Source: Mesorhizobium sp. CAU 1732
GTDB lineage: Bacteria > Pseudomonadota > Alphaproteobacteria > Rhizobiales > Rhizobiaceae
Direction of reading: 5' to 3'
NCBI RefSeq assembly: GCF_039888675.1
Contig: NZ_JBDQQR010000005.1
Location: forward strand, 62,001-126,000
Length of the DNA stretch: 64,000 bases
Part shown: positions 44,351-53,916 of the stretch, in pieces
Numbering within the stretch: position 1 is the stretch's first letter
Layout: every line of letters begins with the position of its first letter
Notes under the pieces: model-generated
Databases searched by the model: none
What the model was told of the DNA's origin: nothing
What the model saw: the letters and a program-made list of their open reading frames with translations, nothing else
Position numbers and translations under genes: made by a program

Positions 44351-45103
44351 TTGTCCGCAGATCAGAAAAAAGCAGACGAGCGCAGTCCTGTTGCGCTCGT
44401 CGTCGGCGCTGGCGATGCCCTTGGCAGCGCGATTGCCAAGCGGTTCGCTCGTGAAGGCTTTACCGCGTGCGTCGTCAGGCGTTCGGAAGACAAGCTCCAG
44501 CCGCTTGTGGACGACATCAAGGCGGCCGGCGGCAAGGTGGTCGCCATCGGAGCCGACGCGCGAAAGGAGGATCAGGTTGTCGAACTTGTCGACCGGATCG
44601 AACGCGACATCGGGCCCATCGAAGTCATGGTCTTCAACATCGGCGCGAACGTGCAGTTCGACATCGTCGAGACGACCGCACAGAAATACTACAAGGTCTG
44701 GGAGATGGCCTGTTTCGCCGGCTTCCTGTCAGGCCGCGAGACGGCCAGGGTCATGAAGTCTCGCAAGCGCGGCACGATCCTCTTCACGGGCGCCACCGCG
44801 GCGGTGCGCGGCGCCCGCGGCTTCGCAGCCTTCTCGGGAGCCAAGCACGGCCTTCGGGCTCTTGCGCAGAGCATGGCGCGCGAGCTCGGACCGCAGAACA
44901 TCCATGTCGCCCATATCGTCATCGACGGTGCGATCGACACCGATTTCATCCGCGACCGCTTTCCGGAGCGCTACGCATTGAAGGATGTGGACGGGATTCT
45001 CAACCCCGACCACATCGCGGAGACCTACTGGTTCCTGCACACGCAGAAGCGCACCGCCTGGACCTTCGAACTGGACGTGCGGCCATACATGGAGCCCTGG
45101 TGA
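44351..45103 (+). CDS. SDR-family protein lacking the catalytic Tyr
   Basis: The protein has 250 residues; TTG 44351 sits behind GGAGAAGTAA. A Rossmann start VALVVGAGDALGSAIAKRF binds NAD(P). At the usual YxxxK position it reads FSGAK, so Tyr is Phe161 with Lys165 kept, and the usual Ser is replaced in GATAAV. The end has the VIDGAIDTDFIRDRF loop. I recall a subgroup of SDRs with this Phe, so it may be natural. It may bind a substrate or act by a different mechanism. It lies between the binding-protein and flavoprotein genes. Confidence 0.85.
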   Translation: MSADQKKADERSPVALVVGAGDALGSAIAKRFAREGFTACVVRRSEDKLQPLVDDIKAAGGKVVAIGADARKEDQVVELVDRIERDIGPIEVMVFNIGANVQFDIVETTAQKYYKVWEMACFAGFLSGRETARVMKSRKRGTILFTGATAAVRGARGFAAFSGAKHGLRALAQSMARELGPQNIHVAHIVIDGAIDTDFIRDRFPERYALKDVDGILNPDHIAETYWFLHTQKRTAWTFELDVRPYMEPW

Positions 45104-45113
45104 GGAGGCGGAC

Positions 45114-45833
45114 ATGAAAGCACTTATCGTACACGCCCATCCCGAGCCGCAATCCTTCACGACATCGATGAAGGATACCGCGCGGCGGGTACTCGAGGCG
45201 CAAGGCTACGACACCGTGGTCAGCGATCTCTATGCGCAGCAGTTCAATCCGGTCGCGTCCGCGTCCGACTTCGGCTCCCGCAAGCGGGACGACTATCTGG
45301 TCTATGCCCTTGAACAGCGCAACGGCTTCGAGACGTCGAGCCTAGCGCCGGATATCGCGGAGGAAGTCGACAAGCTTCTCGCCGCCGACCTGCTGGTCCT
45401 GAACTTCCCGTTCTACTGGTTCTCAATGCCCGCGATCCTGAAGGGCTGGATCGACCGCGTCTTCCTGTCCGGGCCGCTCTATGGTGGCGTGCGCTTCTAC
45501 GACAAGGGCGGTCTGCGCGGGCGCAAGGCGTTCGTGACCGCGACGCTTGGGGGCCGCCCGCACATGTTCGGGCCGAAAGCCATCCATGGCGAGATCAACG
45601 ACATGCTTCGCCATCTGCTGCGCGGGACGCTAGGCTATGTCGGCTACGACGTTCTCGAGCCCTTTTATGCTTATCATGTGCCGTATTTGCCGGAAGACGA
45701 GCGGCGGAAGATCATGGACGATTTCGAGACGGCGCTTCGTGGGCTCGATACCCGTCCTGCCCTCAGTTTCCCGAGCCTTGACAATTTCGATGGTGAGCTC
45801 TTTCCGCTTGACCACCTCGCCGTGGCGAAATGA
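45114..45833 (+). CDS. NAD(P)H dehydrogenase (quinone)-like flavodoxin-fold protein
   Basis: The protein has 239 residues; ATG 45114 follows GAGGAGGCGGAC. A flavodoxin-2 fold is seen: MKALIVHAHPEPQSFTTSMK, then LLVLNFPFYWFSMPAILKGW (FMN/FAD and substrate face) and GGLRGRKAFVTATLGGRPHM. Such MdaB/NQO-like enzymes reduce quinones or enones by two electrons. In this operon it may reduce an unsaturated intermediate or act as a redox partner. Confidence 0.9.
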   Translation: MKALIVHAHPEPQSFTTSMKDTARRVLEAQGYDTVVSDLYAQQFNPVASASDFGSRKRDDYLVYALEQRNGFETSSLAPDIAEEVDKLLAADLLVLNFPFYWFSMPAILKGWIDRVFLSGPLYGGVRFYDKGGLRGRKAFVTATLGGRPHMFGPKAIHGEINDMLRHLLRGTLGYVGYDVLEPFYAYHVPYLPEDERRKIMDDFETALRGLDTRPALSFPSLDNFDGELFPLDHLAVAK

Positions 45834-45848
45834 GACAGGAGGGCGAAG

Positions 45849-47612
45849 ATGTATAAGGCACCCGTCGGGGACTACCTGTTTCTGATCAACGAACTTACCG
45901 CTGTGGAGGGAACGTCCTCGGTGCGCCAGCAGGTGGACGCGGCGACCGTGGAAGCGATCATCAGTCACGCGGCAACCTTCTACGAGGAGGTTCTGGCGCC
46001 GACGAATGCAGTGTCCGACAGGGAAGGCGCGCAACTCTCCAATGGGACGGTCAAGGTGCCGGGCGCGCTGGCCAGCGCGTATCGGGCCTACGCGGAGGCA
46101 GGCTGGGGCGGCCTGCGTTTCCCGACCGAATGGGGAGGGCAGGGTCTTCCGCGGGTGCTCGCCGCTGCCTCCGTCGAAATGCTCAATGGCGCCAACCTGA
46201 CTTTCGGGTCGGGGATGCTGCTTTGCGACGGCGCGATAGAGGCGCTGCTGGCCTGTGGCACCGACGAACAGAAGCAGACCTATCTTCCGAAGCTGCTGTC
46301 GGGGGAATGGACGGGCTCGATGAACCTGACCGAGCCGCAGGCGGGTTCCGACCTGTCGCAGATCAGGACCACGGCTGTTCGCGACGGCGACCGCTACCGG
46401 ATTAGCGGCAGCAAGGTGTTCATCACCTTCGGCGATCACGACATGGCCGACAACATCGTCCATCTCGTGCTGGCGCGGATCAAGGATGCGCCGACCGGTA
46501 TCAGGGGGCTTTCGCTGTTCCTCGTGCCGAAGTTTTTACCCGGTGAGGACGGCAAGTCGAGCGTCGCTAACGACATAAAGGTGGTGTCGATCGAACACAA
46601 GCTTGGCCTGAAGGCGAGCCCGACCTGTCTGCTCGCGTTCGGTGATGGCGAAGGTGCCGAGGGATGGCTCGTCGGCGAGGAGAATCGGGGCCTCGAGCAC
46701 ATGTTCGTCATGATGAGCGCCGCCCGGTTCACGGTGGGCATGCAGGGGATCGGTATCTCCGAGGCCGCATATCAGCTCGCAGCCGCCTATGCGAACGAAC
46801 GCGTGCAGAGCCGGACGCTACTCGGCGGCGAAGGCGCCCCGATCGTCCACCATCCCGACATCCGCCGCATCCTGATGACTATGTCGTCGCAGGTCGAGGC
46901 CAACAGGGCGCTTGCCGTCCAGCTCGCCGAATGGCTGGACCTCGCCGAGGAGGCGGAGGATCGGGATCGATACCTTGCGTGGGCAGAGTTCTTGGTTCCG
47001 ATCCACAAGGGTCACGCGACAGAATGCGCTGTCGAGATCGCATCGGCCGGCATTCAGGTGCATGGCGGGATCGGCTTCACGGAAGACCGCGAAGCCGCCC
47101 AGTTCTACAGGGATGCGCGTATCCTTCCGATCTATGAAGGAACGACCGCCATCCAGGCGAACGACCTGATCGGGCGCAAGATAGTGCGGGACGGCGGCGC
47201 GGTGGCACGCGACCTGCTCGGCATGGTCGCCAAAACTCTGCCCGCCCTGCGAGTGAGCCGCGATGGTCGGCTGGAGGCACTTGCCAATCCGCTGGAAAGA
47301 CTGGTCGAGACCGCCGAAGGGCTTGTCGACTTTATCGTGACGACAGCGCCGACTGATCCGGCTCGCGTCTATGCGGGGGCCGTCCCGACTCTGAGAGCGC
47401 TTGGGCGTCTGTTCTCGGGCTGGATGCTCTGCAGGAGCGCGATTGCGGCAGCCGACGCGATCTCCGAAGGAGCGAGCGACGACTTTTACGATCGCAAGCT
47501 GACGACATCGCGCTTCTTCATGGACTGGATCGCCCCTGTCGCCACTGCCGAGATGCGCTCGGTGATGGCGTCGGACGATCAATATTTGCGCACCACTACC
47601 AAGGCTGTTTGA
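45849..47612 (+). CDS. acyl-CoA dehydrogenase (DmdC/long-type)
   Basis: The protein has 587 residues; ATG 45849 follows AGGAGGGCGAAG. The long acyl-CoA dehydrogenase type is recognised by an extra N-segment (YKAPVGDYLFLINEL), SMNLTEPQAGSDLSQIRTTA, the FITFGDHDMADNIVHLVLAR loop typical of DmdC-like enzymes, and the catalytic Glu in ILPIYEGTTAIQ. It introduces the alpha-beta double bond into an acyl-CoA, passing electrons to ETF. It sits just before the ligase and thiolase genes, completing a beta-oxidation set. Confidence 0.93.
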   Translation: MYKAPVGDYLFLINELTAVEGTSSVRQQVDAATVEAIISHAATFYEEVLAPTNAVSDREGAQLSNGTVKVPGALASAYRAYAEAGWGGLRFPTEWGGQGLPRVLAAASVEMLNGANLTFGSGMLLCDGAIEALLACGTDEQKQTYLPKLLSGEWTGSMNLTEPQAGSDLSQIRTTAVRDGDRYRISGSKVFITFGDHDMADNIVHLVLARIKDAPTGIRGLSLFLVPKFLPGEDGKSSVANDIKVVSIEHKLGLKASPTCLLAFGDGEGAEGWLVGEENRGLEHMFVMMSAARFTVGMQGIGISEAAYQLAAAYANERVQSRTLLGGEGAPIVHHPDIRRILMTMSSQVEANRALAVQLAEWLDLAEEAEDRDRYLAWAEFLVPIHKGHATECAVEIASAGIQVHGGIGFTEDREAAQFYRDARILPIYEGTTAIQANDLIGRKIVRDGGAVARDLLGMVAKTLPALRVSRDGRLEALANPLERLVETAEGLVDFIVTTAPTDPARVYAGAVPTLRALGRLFSGWMLCRSAIAAADAISEGASDDFYDRKLTTSRFFMDWIAPVATAEMRSVMASDDQYLRTTTKAV

Positions 47613-47657
47613 GCGCTAACCGGATGCGCGGGCTGTACATCGATCAGGAGGACTTAC

Positions 47658-49277
47658 ATGCGAGGGCTGATACAGGATCGTCAATTGTCGCTTACGGGGG
47701 CGCTTCTCCACGCGGCCGCCAATCATGGCGACACCCCGCTCTTCTCGGTGGACAGGGAAGGCCTTATCCAATCGTCCACATGGGCTGGTATGGAAGGGCG
47801 TGTCCGTCTTCTGGCCAGCGCGCTCTCTGCCCGCGGCATAGGAGAAGGAGACCGTGTCGCCACCCTCGGGTGGAACAACCTCCGTCATCTGGAAATCTAC
47901 TACGCCGTCACTGCGATCGGCGCCATCTGCCACCCGATCAACCCCCGCCTGTTCACCGACCAAGCCGTCTATATCGCGCTCCATGCGCAAGACCGGGCGC
48001 TGTTCTTCGACGTCGACTACGCGCAACTGGCGTCAGAGATCGTGAAGGCCTCCCCACATCTGGAATTCTCTGTACACCTGGACGATGCGGCCCCCGCGCC
48101 CGAATGCATCGAAAAGGCGATTTGGTACGAAGATCTCCTGCTGGAAGGGAACGACACCTTCGCCTGGCGGGAGTTCGACGAGAGGACAGGGGCATCGCTC
48201 TGCTACACGTCCGGAACCACTGGCAATCCCAAGGGCGTGCTGGCCAGCCATCGCTCTCTGGTGTTGCATGCCATGGCGGCGCGCACCGACGACCTCTTTG
48301 CACTGTCGGCCCAGTCCACCGCCTGCTGCATCGTACCACTCTACCATGCGCATGCGAGTTGGGGACTTCCCTTCGCGGCCGCCATGTCTGGCTCCGCGCT
48401 CGTCATGCCTGGAACCAGGCTCGATCCCGCCAGTCTGCTGGAGACGTTTGACAACACCGGCACCACGGTCGCAAACGGCGTCCCCACCATATGGCACTCC
48501 TTCGCGGCCCATCTCGATGCGACGGGCCTGTCCACGACTTTGGGCAGGGTGGTGATCGCAGGTTCCGCGCCCGCCGAGGGCCTGATCAACAGGCTCGAGA
48601 ACGTGCATGGAGTGAAGGTCTGCCATATCTGGGGTATGACGGAGACCGGTCCGTGCGGCACTGCCGGAGGCATGCCGTCGCGCACGAAATCATATAGAAG
48701 CGAGGAACTGGCGTCGCTGAAGGCCAGGCAGGGGCATTCGCTCTTCCCGCTGGAGCTACGCGTCGTCAACGACAACGGCACGCCGTTGCCGCGCGAGGAA
48801 AGCAATATCGGCCAGTTGCAGGCGCGGGGACCTTTCGTGATCTCGGGCTACTATCGCGGGGAAGGCGCGGGGGCCGTCGACGCGGACGGATGGTTCACCA
48901 CCGGCGACATCGCGTGCATCGACAGGCACGGCGCGGTCAAGCTTGTCGATCGCGCCAAAGACCTCGTGAAATCCGGCGGGGAATGGATTTCGTCAATCGA
49001 CGTCGAGAACGCCGCCCTTGAGCATCCGGATATCAAGGAGGCGGCCGTTATCGCCGTGCCTCATCCCACCTGGATGGAGCGCCCGCTGCTGCTAGTCGTG
49101 CCCTATCCCGATCGCGAGATCGATGAAGGCGCGATCAGGGATTTTCTCTCCCAACGGATAGCGAAGTGGTGGCTGCCCGACCGCATTGTGTTCGTGTCCG
49201 AACTTCCGCGCACGGCCACCGGAAAGGTGATGAAGGCGGAACTCAGGAAGACCTATTCAAGCGAATCGGCCGCATAG
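47658..49277 (+). CDS. acyl-CoA synthetase (AMP-binding)
   Basis: The protein has 539 residues; ATG 47658 lies behind CAGGAGGACTTAC. ANL-superfamily motifs are complete: P-loop CYTSGTTGNPKG, GMTETGPCG, WFTTGDIACID, and the C-terminal catalytic Lys in RTATGKVMK. The N-terminal region (LGWNNLRHLEIYYAVTAIGA) is of the AlkK/DmdB medium/long-chain type. It activates the imported carboxylic acid to its CoA ester with ATP, the entry reaction of the pathway. Confidence 0.93.
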   Translation: MRGLIQDRQLSLTGALLHAAANHGDTPLFSVDREGLIQSSTWAGMEGRVRLLASALSARGIGEGDRVATLGWNNLRHLEIYYAVTAIGAICHPINPRLFTDQAVYIALHAQDRALFFDVDYAQLASEIVKASPHLEFSVHLDDAAPAPECIEKAIWYEDLLLEGNDTFAWREFDERTGASLCYTSGTTGNPKGVLASHRSLVLHAMAARTDDLFALSAQSTACCIVPLYHAHASWGLPFAAAMSGSALVMPGTRLDPASLLETFDNTGTTVANGVPTIWHSFAAHLDATGLSTTLGRVVIAGSAPAEGLINRLENVHGVKVCHIWGMTETGPCGTAGGMPSRTKSYRSEELASLKARQGHSLFPLELRVVNDNGTPLPREESNIGQLQARGPFVISGYYRGEGAGAVDADGWFTTGDIACIDRHGAVKLVDRAKDLVKSGGEWISSIDVENAALEHPDIKEAAVIAVPHPTWMERPLLLVVPYPDREIDEGAIRDFLSQRIAKWWLPDRIVFVSELPRTATGKVMKAELRKTYSSESAA

Positions 49278-49294
49278 GCGACGGGAGACAGGCA

Positions 49295-50485
49295 GTGGAA
49301 ACGGTATTCATCGTCGACGGCGTCCGTAGTGCAATCGGAACATTCGGCGGATCGCTTAAGGACGTCGCGCCGACAACACTTGCAGCGAAATGCATCGAGG
49401 CGGTGGTTCAGCGCTCGGGCATCGACGCGGATGAGGTCGGACATGTGGTGATGGGCAACGTCATCCATACGCAGCCCTCGGACATGTACCTATCGCGCGT
49501 TGCTGCGATCGAGGCGGGAATTCCGAAAGAGGCTCCTGCCTTCACCCTGAATCGCCTTTGCGGCTCTGGTGTGCAGGCCGTCGTCTCCGCGGCGCAGACT
49601 ATCATGCTCGGCGACACTGATTGCGCGATCGCCGGCGGTGCCGAATCCATGTCCCGTGCGCCGCATTCGACGCAGGCCGCTCGGTGGGGAACGCGGTTTG
49701 GCGACCAATCCGTGACGGACATGCTCATCGGCGCACTGACCGATCCGTTTGGAAACGGGCATATGGGCGTGACGGCCGAAAATGTGGCGGATCGCTGGGA
49801 CGTGTCGCGCGAGGCCCAGGATCGCTTCGCTCTTAAGAGCCAGCGGCGTGCGGCCGCAGCCATCGACGAAGGCCGGTTCCGGACCCAGATCCTTCCCCTT
49901 GAAGTCAAAGCCAAAGGCAAGGTCGTCACCTTCGACACGGACGAGCATGTCAAGCGTGACACCACGCTCGATGGCCTCGGAGGACTGAAGCCAGCTTTCA
50001 AGGCCGGTGGCTCGGTTACAGCGGGAAACTCCTCCGGCGTCAACGACGGCGGCGCGGCGCTTCTGCTCATGGGCGAAGGCAAGGTCAAAAGCGCCAATGT
50101 GAAACCGATGGCGCGCATAATCGGCTATGCGCATGCGGGGGTCGATCCTTCGGAGATGGGCGTCGGCCCGATCCCGGCGGTGAAGGCGTTGCTGGCCAGG
50201 ACGGGGATGAAGGCCTTCGAATTCTCGGTCATCGAGTGCAATGAAGCTTTTGCGTCGCAGTCCTGTGCGGTCGCCAGGGAACTCGAGCTCGACCCGGAAA
50301 CGCTCAATCCAAACGGCGGGGCCATCGCACTCGGGCACCCGATCGGGGCGACCGGCTCCATCATCATCGTGAAAACTCTGTACGAACTTCAGCGCACCGG
50401 AGGGCGCTATGGGCTCGTGACGATGTGCATCGGGGGAGGCCAGGGCATCGCGCTGGCTATCGAGAACCTGAGCACCGCGTCCTGA
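49295..50485 (+). CDS. acetyl-CoA C-acyltransferase (thiolase)
   Basis: The protein has 396 residues from GTG 49295 behind GGGAGACAGGCA. The upstream extension to 49166 overlaps the ligase gene and was rejected. Thiolase active-site residues are present: nucleophilic Cys in LNRLCGSGVQAV, His in GGAIALGHPIGATG, and the second Cys in MCIGGGQG. It cleaves a 3-ketoacyl-CoA to acetyl-CoA and a shortened acyl-CoA, the last step of the set encoded here. Confidence 0.94.
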   Translation: METVFIVDGVRSAIGTFGGSLKDVAPTTLAAKCIEAVVQRSGIDADEVGHVVMGNVIHTQPSDMYLSRVAAIEAGIPKEAPAFTLNRLCGSGVQAVVSAAQTIMLGDTDCAIAGGAESMSRAPHSTQAARWGTRFGDQSVTDMLIGALTDPFGNGHMGVTAENVADRWDVSREAQDRFALKSQRRAAAAIDEGRFRTQILPLEVKAKGKVVTFDTDEHVKRDTTLDGLGGLKPAFKAGGSVTAGNSSGVNDGGAALLLMGEGKVKSANVKPMARIIGYAHAGVDPSEMGVGPIPAVKALLARTGMKAFEFSVIECNEAFASQSCAVARELELDPETLNPNGGAIALGHPIGATGSIIIVKTLYELQRTGGRYGLVTMCIGGGQGIALAIENLSTAS

Positions 50486-50543
50486 GCGGCGAGGAAAAGC
50501 GGGATCGTCGCTCCAGGCGACCAACGTGAAGTGGGAGGAGAGA

Positions 50544-51302
50544 ATGGAAGACGAGCCGATCATACTGGAGGCAAGGGGGCTGACGAAGGAGTTTAAGGGC
50601 TTCTTTGCGGTAGAAGGCGTTGACCTGAACGTGCGTCGCGGAACGATTCATGCACTTATTGGTCCAAACGGAGCCGGCAAGACGACCTGCTTCAACCTGC
50701 TCACGAAATTCCTGCCGCCGACACGCGGCACGATCACCTACAAGGGCGAGGACATCACCGCGCTGTCGCCCGCCGACATCGCGCGGCAGGGGCTGGTGCG
50801 CTCGTTCCAGATCTCGGCAGTGTTTCCGCACCTCACGGCGCTGGAGAACGTGCGCATCGCCCTTCAGCGCAAGCGCGGCGACTCATTCGACTTCTGGCGG
50901 TCGCAGAAGGTACTTTCGTCTTTTGACGACGAGGCACGCCACCTTCTCGGTGATGTCGGCCTTTCCCGTTTCGAGAACATCAACGCCTCCGACCTCTCCT
51001 ACGGTCGCAAGCGGGCGCTGGAAATTGCGACGACGCTGGCGCTAGACCCTGAAATGCTGCTGCTCGACGAACCTATGGCCGGCATGGGCCATGAGGATGT
51101 CGATCGAATCGCCGCGCTGATCCGGCGCATCTCCGCCGACCGCACGATCCTGATGGTCGAGCACAATCTTTCGGTCGTGGCGAGTCTGTCGGACACCATC
51201 ACCGTGCTTGCACGGGGCAAGGTACTGGCTGAAGGCAACTACGCCACCGTGTCGAAGGACCCGCGTGTCGTCGAGGCCTATATCGGAGCGGGACATGGCT
51301 GA
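50544..51302 (+). CDS. livG: ABC transporter ATP-binding protein, LivG type
   Basis: The protein has 252 residues from ATG 50544 behind GGGAGGAGAGA. Walker A GPNGAGKTT, the LivG-type insert after RSFQISAVFPHLTALENV, signature LSYGRKRALEIA and Walker B MLLLDEPMAGMG are seen. It powers the Liv-type importer together with the LivF-like gene, which it overlaps by 8 nt. Confidence 0.93.
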   Translation: MEDEPIILEARGLTKEFKGFFAVEGVDLNVRRGTIHALIGPNGAGKTTCFNLLTKFLPPTRGTITYKGEDITALSPADIARQGLVRSFQISAVFPHLTALENVRIALQRKRGDSFDFWRSQKVLSSFDDEARHLLGDVGLSRFENINASDLSYGRKRALEIATTLALDPEMLLLDEPMAGMGHEDVDRIAALIRRISADRTILMVEHNLSVVASLSDTITVLARGKVLAEGNYATVSKDPRVVEAYIGAGHG

Positions 51303-52041
51303 GGCGGTTTTTACAAGCGACGCGCGCGACGTGTCCGTGGACTCACCGCTGCTGGCGGCTAAGAATCTCGAGGCATGGTACGGGGAAAGCCATGTACTGC
51401 ACGGCGTGACGTTCGACGTGAGGCCGGGGGAGGTGATCACGCTGCTGGGCCGCAACGGCGCGGGAAAAACTACCACCCTCAAGGCGATCATGGGCATTCT
51501 GCCTAAGCGTAAAGGCTCGGTACTTTTTCAGGGCAAGGAACTGATGCATACGCCGTCCCGCCACGTGGCGCGTGAGGGCATCGCCTTTTGCCCTGAGGAG
51601 CGCGGCATCTTCGCCTCGCTGTCGGTCGAAGAGAACCTGATGCTGCCGCCGCAGGTCAGGCCGGGCGGCATGAGCGTCGATCGCATCTTCGAGCTGTTCC
51701 CGAACCTCAAGGAGCGGCTGTCGAGCCAGGGTACGAAGCTGTCGGGCGGTGAGCAGCAGATGCTCGCCATTGCGCGCATCCTACGCACTGGGGCGAAGAT
51801 GTTGCTGTTGGACGAGCCGACGGAAGGCCTGGCCCCCGTCATTATCCAGCAGATCGGCAAGACCATCGCACGGCTGAAGCAAGAGGGCTTCACCATCGTG
51901 CTGGTCGAGCAGAACTTCCGCTTTGCCTCCACCGTCGCTGATCGACACTATGTCGTCGAGCAGGGCAGGGTCGTCGACATGATCGAAAACGACCAGCTCA
52001 ATGCGAACGTGGCGAAGATCGAAGCCTATCTTGGGGTATGA
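51295..52041 (+). CDS. livF: ABC transporter ATP-binding protein, LivF type
   Basis: The protein has 248 residues; ATG 51295 overlaps the LivG-like stop. Walker A is GRNGAGKTT, then GIAFCPEERGIFASLSVEEN (typical of LivF), signature KLSGGEQQMLAIARIL and LLLDEPTEGLAP. It is the second ATPase of the importer. An N-terminal extension of about 18 residues precedes the fold. Confidence 0.93.
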   Translation: MAEAVFTSDARDVSVDSPLLAAKNLEAWYGESHVLHGVTFDVRPGEVITLLGRNGAGKTTTLKAIMGILPKRKGSVLFQGKELMHTPSRHVAREGIAFCPEERGIFASLSVEENLMLPPQVRPGGMSVDRIFELFPNLKERLSSQGTKLSGGEQQMLAIARILRTGAKMLLLDEPTEGLAPVIIQQIGKTIARLKQEGFTIVLVEQNFRFASTVADRHYVVEQGRVVDMIENDQLNANVAKIEAYLGV

Positions 52042-52045
52042 GACC

Positions 52046-52933
52046 ATGTTCGAGCTAATAGGAATCCCGCCGCAGGCTCTGTTTGGGCAATTGCTTCTCG
52101 GTCTGATCAACGGGTCGTTCTACGCGATCCTGTCTCTCGGGCTTGCGGTAATCTTTGGCCTTCTGAACATCATCAACTTTGCACATGGCGCGCAATACAT
52201 GCTGGGTGCGTTAGTGGCGTGGATGCTGCTGAACTATCTCGGCATCGGCTATTGGTGGGCGCTTCTGCTGGTACCGCTGATCGTCGGGGTGTTCGGCATC
52301 GTGCTGGAGCGTCTCATGATCTCGCGATTGTATCATCTCGATCATCTCTACGGCCTGCTGCTGACCTTCGGGCTGGCGCTGATCATGCAAGGCCTTTTGC
52401 GCAACCAGTACGGCATATCGGGGCTGCCCTACAGCATTCCGCCGCAGCTTTCCGGCGGACAGAATCTCGGTTTCATGTTTCTGCCGAACTATCGCGGCTG
52501 GGTCGTCGCCGCCTCGCTGGTCGTGTGTCTCGGGACGTGGTTCGTGATCGAAAAAACGCGGCTCGGGGCCTACCTGCGCGCCGCCACGGAAAACCCGACG
52601 CTGGTGAGCGCCTTCGGCATCAACGTGCCGCTGATGATCACGCTGACCTACGGCTTCGGGGTGGCCCTGGCGGGGCTCGCCGGCGTGCTGGCCGCGCCGA
52701 TCTACTCGGTCAACCCAAACATGGGCGCGGACCTCATCATAATCGTCTTCGCCGTCGTCGTCATCGGCGGCATGGGTTCCATACTCGGCTCCATCCTCAC
52801 CGGCTTCGGGCTCGGGCTCGTCGAGGGGCTGACAAGGGTGTTCTATCCGGAGGCTTCATCCGTGGTCATCTTCGTCATCATGGCGATCGTGCTCATGGTC
52901 AAGCCGGCCGGCCTGTTCGGGAGGACCGCGTAA
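52046..52933 (+). CDS. livH: ABC transporter permease, LivH type
   Basis: The protein has 295 residues from ATG 52046, 4 nt after the LivF-like stop. About eight membrane spans are visible. The signature LLGLINGSFYAILSLGLAV and FGLLNIINFAHGAQYMLGA is that of LivH. The cytoplasmic EAA-like segment is LGAYLRAATENPTLVSAFGI. It forms half of the inner-membrane channel. Its stop overlaps the start of the LivM-like gene (TAATG). Confidence 0.93.
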   Translation: MFELIGIPPQALFGQLLLGLINGSFYAILSLGLAVIFGLLNIINFAHGAQYMLGALVAWMLLNYLGIGYWWALLLVPLIVGVFGIVLERLMISRLYHLDHLYGLLLTFGLALIMQGLLRNQYGISGLPYSIPPQLSGGQNLGFMFLPNYRGWVVAASLVVCLGTWFVIEKTRLGAYLRAATENPTLVSAFGINVPLMITLTYGFGVALAGLAGVLAAPIYSVNPNMGADLIIIVFAVVVIGGMGSILGSILTGFGLGLVEGLTRVFYPEASSVVIFVIMAIVLMVKPAGLFGRTA

Positions 52934-53916
52934 TGTCGGTAGCCAGTGAAACCGAAACCACGGGCATTGCCATTCAGCAGGCGAAGGCAGGTCTGCCTCG
53001 CCACCACTCGGCGATCTTAATCGCGCTGCTGGCCGTGGGGCTTGTCGCGCCCTTTTTCCTCTATCCCGTCTTCCTGATGAAGGTGATGTGCTTCGCGCTG
53101 TTCGCCTGCGCCTTCAATCTGTTGCTGGGCTATGGTGGGCTGCTGTCCTTCGGCCACGCGGCGTATTTCGGCGGGGCGAGCTATATTGCCGCCCACGCGG
53201 CGAAAGTGTGGGGCATGTCGCCCGAGCTAGCCATCCTTTCCGGCACGCTCGCCGCGTCCGTCCTCGGGCTCGCCATCGGTGCACTCGCCATACGTCGGCA
53301 AGGCATCTACTTCGCCATGGTCACGCTGGCCTTCGCGCAGATGGTTTTCTTCTTCGCCATTCAGGCACCCTTCACGGGCGGGGAGGATGGAATCCAGGCC
53401 GTGCCGCGTGGCAGTCTATTCGGCCTGTACAGTCTTCGTTCGGACATGTCGCTCTACTGGGTCGTACTAGCAATTACCTTCGCTGGGCTGCTGCTGATCT
53501 ACAGGATCGTCCATTCGCCGTTCGGCCAAGTGCTCAAGGCGATCCGCGAGAACGAGCCCCGCGCGATCTCGCTCGGCTACCGAGTCAATCGCTACAAGCT
53601 CGCCGTCTTTGTTCTCTCGGCGACCCTCGCAGGACTTGCAGGGGCAACGAAATCCCTGGTTTTCCAGCTCGCCTCGCTCACCGACGTGCACTGGACGATG
53701 TCCGGCGAGGTCGTGCTGATGACGCTGATCGGCGGCATGGGAACCGTGTTTGGACCGATTTTAGGGGCAGCGATAATCGTCACTATGCAAAACTATCTTG
53801 CGTCGTTTGGCGCATGGGTAACAGTCATTCAGGGAGTAACGTTCGTTGTTTGTGTTATGTTGTTTCGTGAAGGGATAATCGGTGTTGTAGGCAAACGTTT
53901 CGGGAAGCCTCTTTGA
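52933..53916 (+). CDS. livM: ABC transporter permease, LivM type
   Basis: The protein has 327 residues; the ATG overlaps the LivH-like stop. It has multi-span LivM features: NLLLGYGGLLSFGHAAYFGG, GIYFAMVTLAFAQMVFFFAI and the coupling segment FGQVLKAIRENEPRAISLGY. It is the last gene of the importer operon. The final 50 or so codons use many A/T third positions (for example GTT GTT TGT GTT), unlike the rest of the gene, while the protein family pattern continues to the stop. Confidence 0.93.
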   Translation: MSVASETETTGIAIQQAKAGLPRHHSAILIALLAVGLVAPFFLYPVFLMKVMCFALFACAFNLLLGYGGLLSFGHAAYFGGASYIAAHAAKVWGMSPELAILSGTLAASVLGLAIGALAIRRQGIYFAMVTLAFAQMVFFFAIQAPFTGGEDGIQAVPRGSLFGLYSLRSDMSLYWVVLAITFAGLLLIYRIVHSPFGQVLKAIRENEPRAISLGYRVNRYKLAVFVLSATLAGLAGATKSLVFQLASLTDVHWTMSGEVVLMTLIGGMGTVFGPILGAAIIVTMQNYLASFGAWVTVIQGVTFVVCVMLFREGIIGVVGKRFGKPL

